In this document: in pieces, positions 61,513-64,000 of the stretch
Layout: each line of letters opens with the position of its first letter
Position numbering within the stretch: the first letter of the stretch is position 1
From: Porphyridium purpureum
Lineage: Eukaryota > Rhodophyta > Bangiophyceae > Porphyridiales > Porphyridiaceae
Length of the DNA stretch: 64,000 nucleotides
Assembly (NCBI GenBank): GCA_008690995.1
Contig: VRMN01000006.1
Span: forward strand, 911,139 to 975,138
Direction: 5' to 3'
Position numbers and translations under genes: made by a program
Notes under the pieces: generated by a model
The model's database searches: none
The model's input: only the letters and a program-made list of their open reading frames with translations
Told to the model about the DNA's origin: nothing

Positions 61513-61852
61513 CCATCACCGCCGCCAGCGCCAGTGCCAGTGCCAACGCCAGCGCCAGAGTTTTGCTGCTCCCCAGATGACGAAGGTGCTGAGTGCGACG
61601 TGGTAACACAATTGCCGGAAAATTACCTCGGACAGTGACGATGGGAGCTCGGATAGTGACGATGAGAGCAAGAAGATGCCTACGAGCATTCACTACCTTT
61701 ACGGTCGAGGTCGTGGCCTTGGTCACGGTCGCGGTGGACGTTCAAACTCAGGCTCCCAGTCGGACGCAGAGTCGACAGAGGTGCCATGCTGTCCGTGCAC
61801 GTGCCTGAAACCGCGACCAAAGGCTCCAGCGCGTGGAAATGTAGGAAGCGTC

Positions 61853-62037
61853 AGGAGTGACAGGAGTGACAGGAGTGACAGGAGTGCCAGGAGTGCCAGG
61901 AGTGCCAGGAGTGCCAGGAGTGCCAGGAGTGCCAGGAGTGACAGGAGTGACAGCAGTGGCAGCAGTGGCAGCAGTGGCAGCAGTGGCAGCAGTGACAGCA
62001 GTGGCAGCAGTGGCAGCAGTGGCAGCAGTGGTAGCGA
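61853..62037. repeat. 9-bp tandem repeat (AGGAGTGAC type)
   Basis: About 20 units of a 9-bp repeat that drifts from AGGAGTGAC through AGGAGTGCC to AGCAGTGGC. In the frame ending at 62074 it encodes Arg-Ser-Asp, Arg-Ser-Ala and then Ser-Ser-Gly tripeptides. Confidence 0.9.
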
Positions 62038-62074
62038 TTCGGAGTCCAACAGTAGTGGCTCGGAGAGTCACTAG

Positions 62075-63757
62075 AAGGATCAGTTTAACGCCAAGCTATT
62101 GAAAGTGAACCTGCAACAGTTGAAAAGACTGGAAACGTGAACGAGAAGTAAAGGATTAAGTATTCCTTTGCAGAAATCACGTTCTTTGGGCCTGGAGCGC
62201 CTTCCGGGCCGAATGACATCGCGTGCAATGGTCAGTCTCTATTCCTTTAAATGTGTGTGCATCAGTCACATCTGTCATCGGGTCCATGATTGAATGCCTG
62301 GTCCGATCTATGCTGTCGTTGAAGCTTTAATCTTTCCGATGTGTGGCCTCGTTTCCCATTCTGAGTTTCCCGCCAGTGCACCCAGGTCATCTGAAGAGCG
62401 GGTGCGGAAGCAAAACATGAAGGGAGAAAGATCACTTTCGTGCGAAAATGCCACACTGTGCTGCCTTGTCGAAACATCGACCAGCGCCGCGCATCACGAT
62501 CTCGCGCCCGTCGCGCAAGAAATACATGGCACGAGTTCAGTTGGGTGTGTTCACCACATGGAAGCAGCTGACCAAGTTGCGCATTCGGCAAAGGGACGCC
62601 ACACATGCATGCCGCAGCACACACACACACGCACACAGACGCATACAGCACGATCGTTCCGCCTGCTGAGAACCAACGACCTTGAACAACACAACCGCTG
62701 CTTCCCTCAGCCGCATTCACGTGAACGTGGCGTTATTTGTATGGGATCGATGTACAGTCACTGTACATACTCCACGAAATGTACACACGCGCGCAGACAC
62801 TGTACGTGCCGCACGTGCCGCGGGTGCGTGGCACGTCGCGGAATCGCGGCGAGGCGAGCGCACTTGTTGGCGTGCGCACAAGCGTGAGTCGCAGCGCGCG
62901 GAACGTCAACAGCACAACAGCGGTAAGGTGATGCCCACAATGACATGAATCACACACACACATACATTTACACGCATGTAAGAGCCAAAGGACAGAGGAG
63001 AAATGCCAGAGATTTTCAAACTCGTGGCACGCGCTTGCACTGCGATGTGTACGCGAGCCGTATTGGCTACAGAAAAAGCAGACGAAGGCGTGTGCAAACG
63101 AGCACGCGGCAAAAAAAATCCAGCAACGGAAAAATCTTCACGCTTACTCCTTGCGACACGTGGAACTGCGTGAATTGAGCACATTCCAGAGACGCCGGAA
63201 GCGTGACGACGCGTGCCGCCTGGTGCACGTGCGTATTGTGTGACGCTTTCGCTGTTGTTGTGGATTACGTGGCGCGCTTGGGAAAACAATGGTCATTGGT
63301 GTGAACAAGCTGCAGTCAGAGGATACTCAGAGCAGTGGAATGGATAGAACTCTGGCGGATACCTGGGTTGGTTGCGTGGTAGTTGGCGGAAGGGGAAAGA
63401 CTTGTTGGCACCGTGGGAATGGTTGACTGACGATCTTTCAGCCAAATGCGATGAATCTAACTGACGTATCTATCCGCAGTTTGTACTGTGGAACGTCCCA
63501 AGATCACGAGTGTCGTGGCGCAAGTTGCGACCGTCTGAAGCCTGCTTCGCGCCGCGCATCGGGTATATAATGGGGACTGCGCGCGTGGATTAGTGCAAAA
63601 AGTCGAAGAGTGCTGGGCACAGAGCAGAGTCGGCAAGGAGCAGAAGAAGAAGGACAAGAAGAAGAGAGAAGAAGGAGAATTCGGGCATACGCAGGAAGGG
63701 ACAGAGCCCGTGGTACCGGGATTGAAGCAGCAAGAGAAGCAACAGTAGAGGCTCCAG
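62075..63757. promoter_or_regulatory. Upstream region of the second tandem gene: TATA box, CA repeats, purine-rich leader
   Basis: This 1.7-kb region contains short CA microsatellites near 62620 and 62950, a TATA box TATATAA at 63564-63570, and a purine-rich GAAGAA-type tract at about 63635-63680 that would lie in the 5' leader of the gene at 63758. No other gene is supported. Confidence 0.5.
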
Positions 63758-64000
63758 ATGCATTCGCTTGACAGAATGGACAATTGCAAGCGTCGTGCAA
63801 TGGCTTCGTGGTTGCTCCTCCTTTGTGTACTGCATGTCCTCGTCCGACGCACGCAGGCCCTGTCGAATGCAGGTATTGTTTACGCCATTGAGCGCGACAA
63901 CGTGCAAAAGAATATTTTTGCGCTGGACTTTTCCGCCGGTGTAGGTATGGAGCAGACTACCACCCTGGTCGCAAACATGACAAAGGCCGCCGCCGATGAT
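63758..64000 (+). CDS. Secreted propeller-like protein, second tandem copy (cut by window end)
   Basis: Open from the ATG at 63758 to the window edge, with no lesions seen; a second ATG at 63776 aligns better with the start of the copy at 60423. It has a signal peptide MASWLLLLCVLHVLVRRTQA, then AGIVYAIERDNVQKNIFALD and TTLVANMTKAAADD, which align residue by residue with the broken copy. A TATA box 188 bp upstream and a purine-rich leader support expression. The rest lies beyond the window. Confidence 0.8.
   Translation, partial: MHSLDRMDNCKRRAMASWLLLLCVLHVLVRRTQALSNAGIVYAIERDNVQKNIFALDFSAGVGMEQTTTLVANMTKAAADD

Larger units (their letters stand above)
60423..62074 (+). pseudogene. Secreted propeller-like protein, broken first copy of a tandem pair
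   Basis: The ATG at 60423 opens a signal peptide (LASGLLLPCVLHVFVGSTQT) and AGIVYGIEHDIAEKNIFALD, close to the gene at 63758. Lesions: TAG at 60675-60677, a frame change at about 60810-60840, and TAG at 60979-60981. Between and after them the protein is readable: SPSGLAYDGDSLLYFALFDR, FNPNTYQYVWIDQGA, GGDIAIDATGMLHGSS, DGFKYFFSIDLNYAAG, RLFQMGTLHTFADLA. These repeated beta-strand phrases suggest a propeller-like domain. A Met-Pro repeat, CCSPDDEGAECD, another frame change near 61636, then SDSDDGSSDSDDES, a Gly/Arg segment, VPCCPCTCLKPRP and a long Ser-rich tripeptide repeat end it at 62074. The open part 60985-61638 (217 aa) could be a residual ORF. Family unrecognised. Confidence 0.6.

Noticed and set aside
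61857-62102. Collagen-like Gly-Val-Pro/Gly-Val-Thr frame
   Set aside because: It is an alternate frame of a 9-bp tandem repeat, closed by a TAG immediately upstream. The RSD/SSG frame connects to the acidic SDSDD linker and a Cys-containing segment.
1-64000. CRISPR array, rRNA genes, bacterial operons
   Set aside because: No regularly spaced direct repeats, no rRNA-like blocks and no operon-like overlaps with ribosome-binding sites were seen; the gene content is eukaryotic nuclear.

Overview
The window reads as nuclear DNA of a compact, GC-rich eukaryote whose protein genes lack visible introns. Full-length eukaryotic proteins are read from single uninterrupted frames: a TRAPP-II subunit of the Trs120/TRAPPC9 type, a Dbp4/DDX10-type DEAD-box helicase, a two-domain methylenetetrahydrofolate reductase, mitochondrial ETF-ubiquinone oxidoreductase and an organellar polynucleotide phosphorylase. 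Intron poverty, Copia and Tc1 elements, and secreted Cys-rich, sulfotransferase and GT61-like genes suggest a unicellular red alga of the Porphyridium kind. That assignment is inference from style, not proof.

Layout. 1-13.2 kb is a conserved housekeeping block: an ankyrin protein cut by the window edge, an ABC-F ATPase, a divergent ETF-QO/PNPase pair sharing a 131-bp promoter, a PLAC8 protein, an unrecognised membrane protein and MTHFR. 14.6-25.4 kb is a retrotransposon region: one Copia element with a long, nearly open pol behind a decayed gag, followed in the same orientation by a much more decayed second Copia. 26.5-34.2 kb holds the helicase and the TRAPP subunit. 34.4-37.4 kb holds a Tc1-type transposon and, directly beside it, a decayed Fanzor (eukaryotic TnpB-like, RNA-guided nuclease) gene whose 3' end carries a cluster of hairpins where a guide-RNA scaffold is expected. 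38.8-48.3 kb holds a GT61-like glycosyltransferase, two convergent paralogous multipass membrane proteins, and two paralogous PPR-like genes, one with a single frameshift and one decayed. 49-64 kb is dominated by secreted proteins (a BspA-like relic, a sulfotransferase, a Cys-rich protein, a tandem pair of secreted propeller-like proteins), a decayed HIS7 (HisH-HisF) gene and two more Tc1-type elements.

The most interesting item is the Fanzor relic with its hairpin cluster. Also worth a look: the HIS7 relic; the IR/DR architecture of the 1.44-kb Tc1 family; an exact 13-bp Myb-like motif shared by two promoters; and a repeated pattern of G-to-A type damage (Trp to stop, Cys to Tyr, Asp to Asn) in several unrelated relics.
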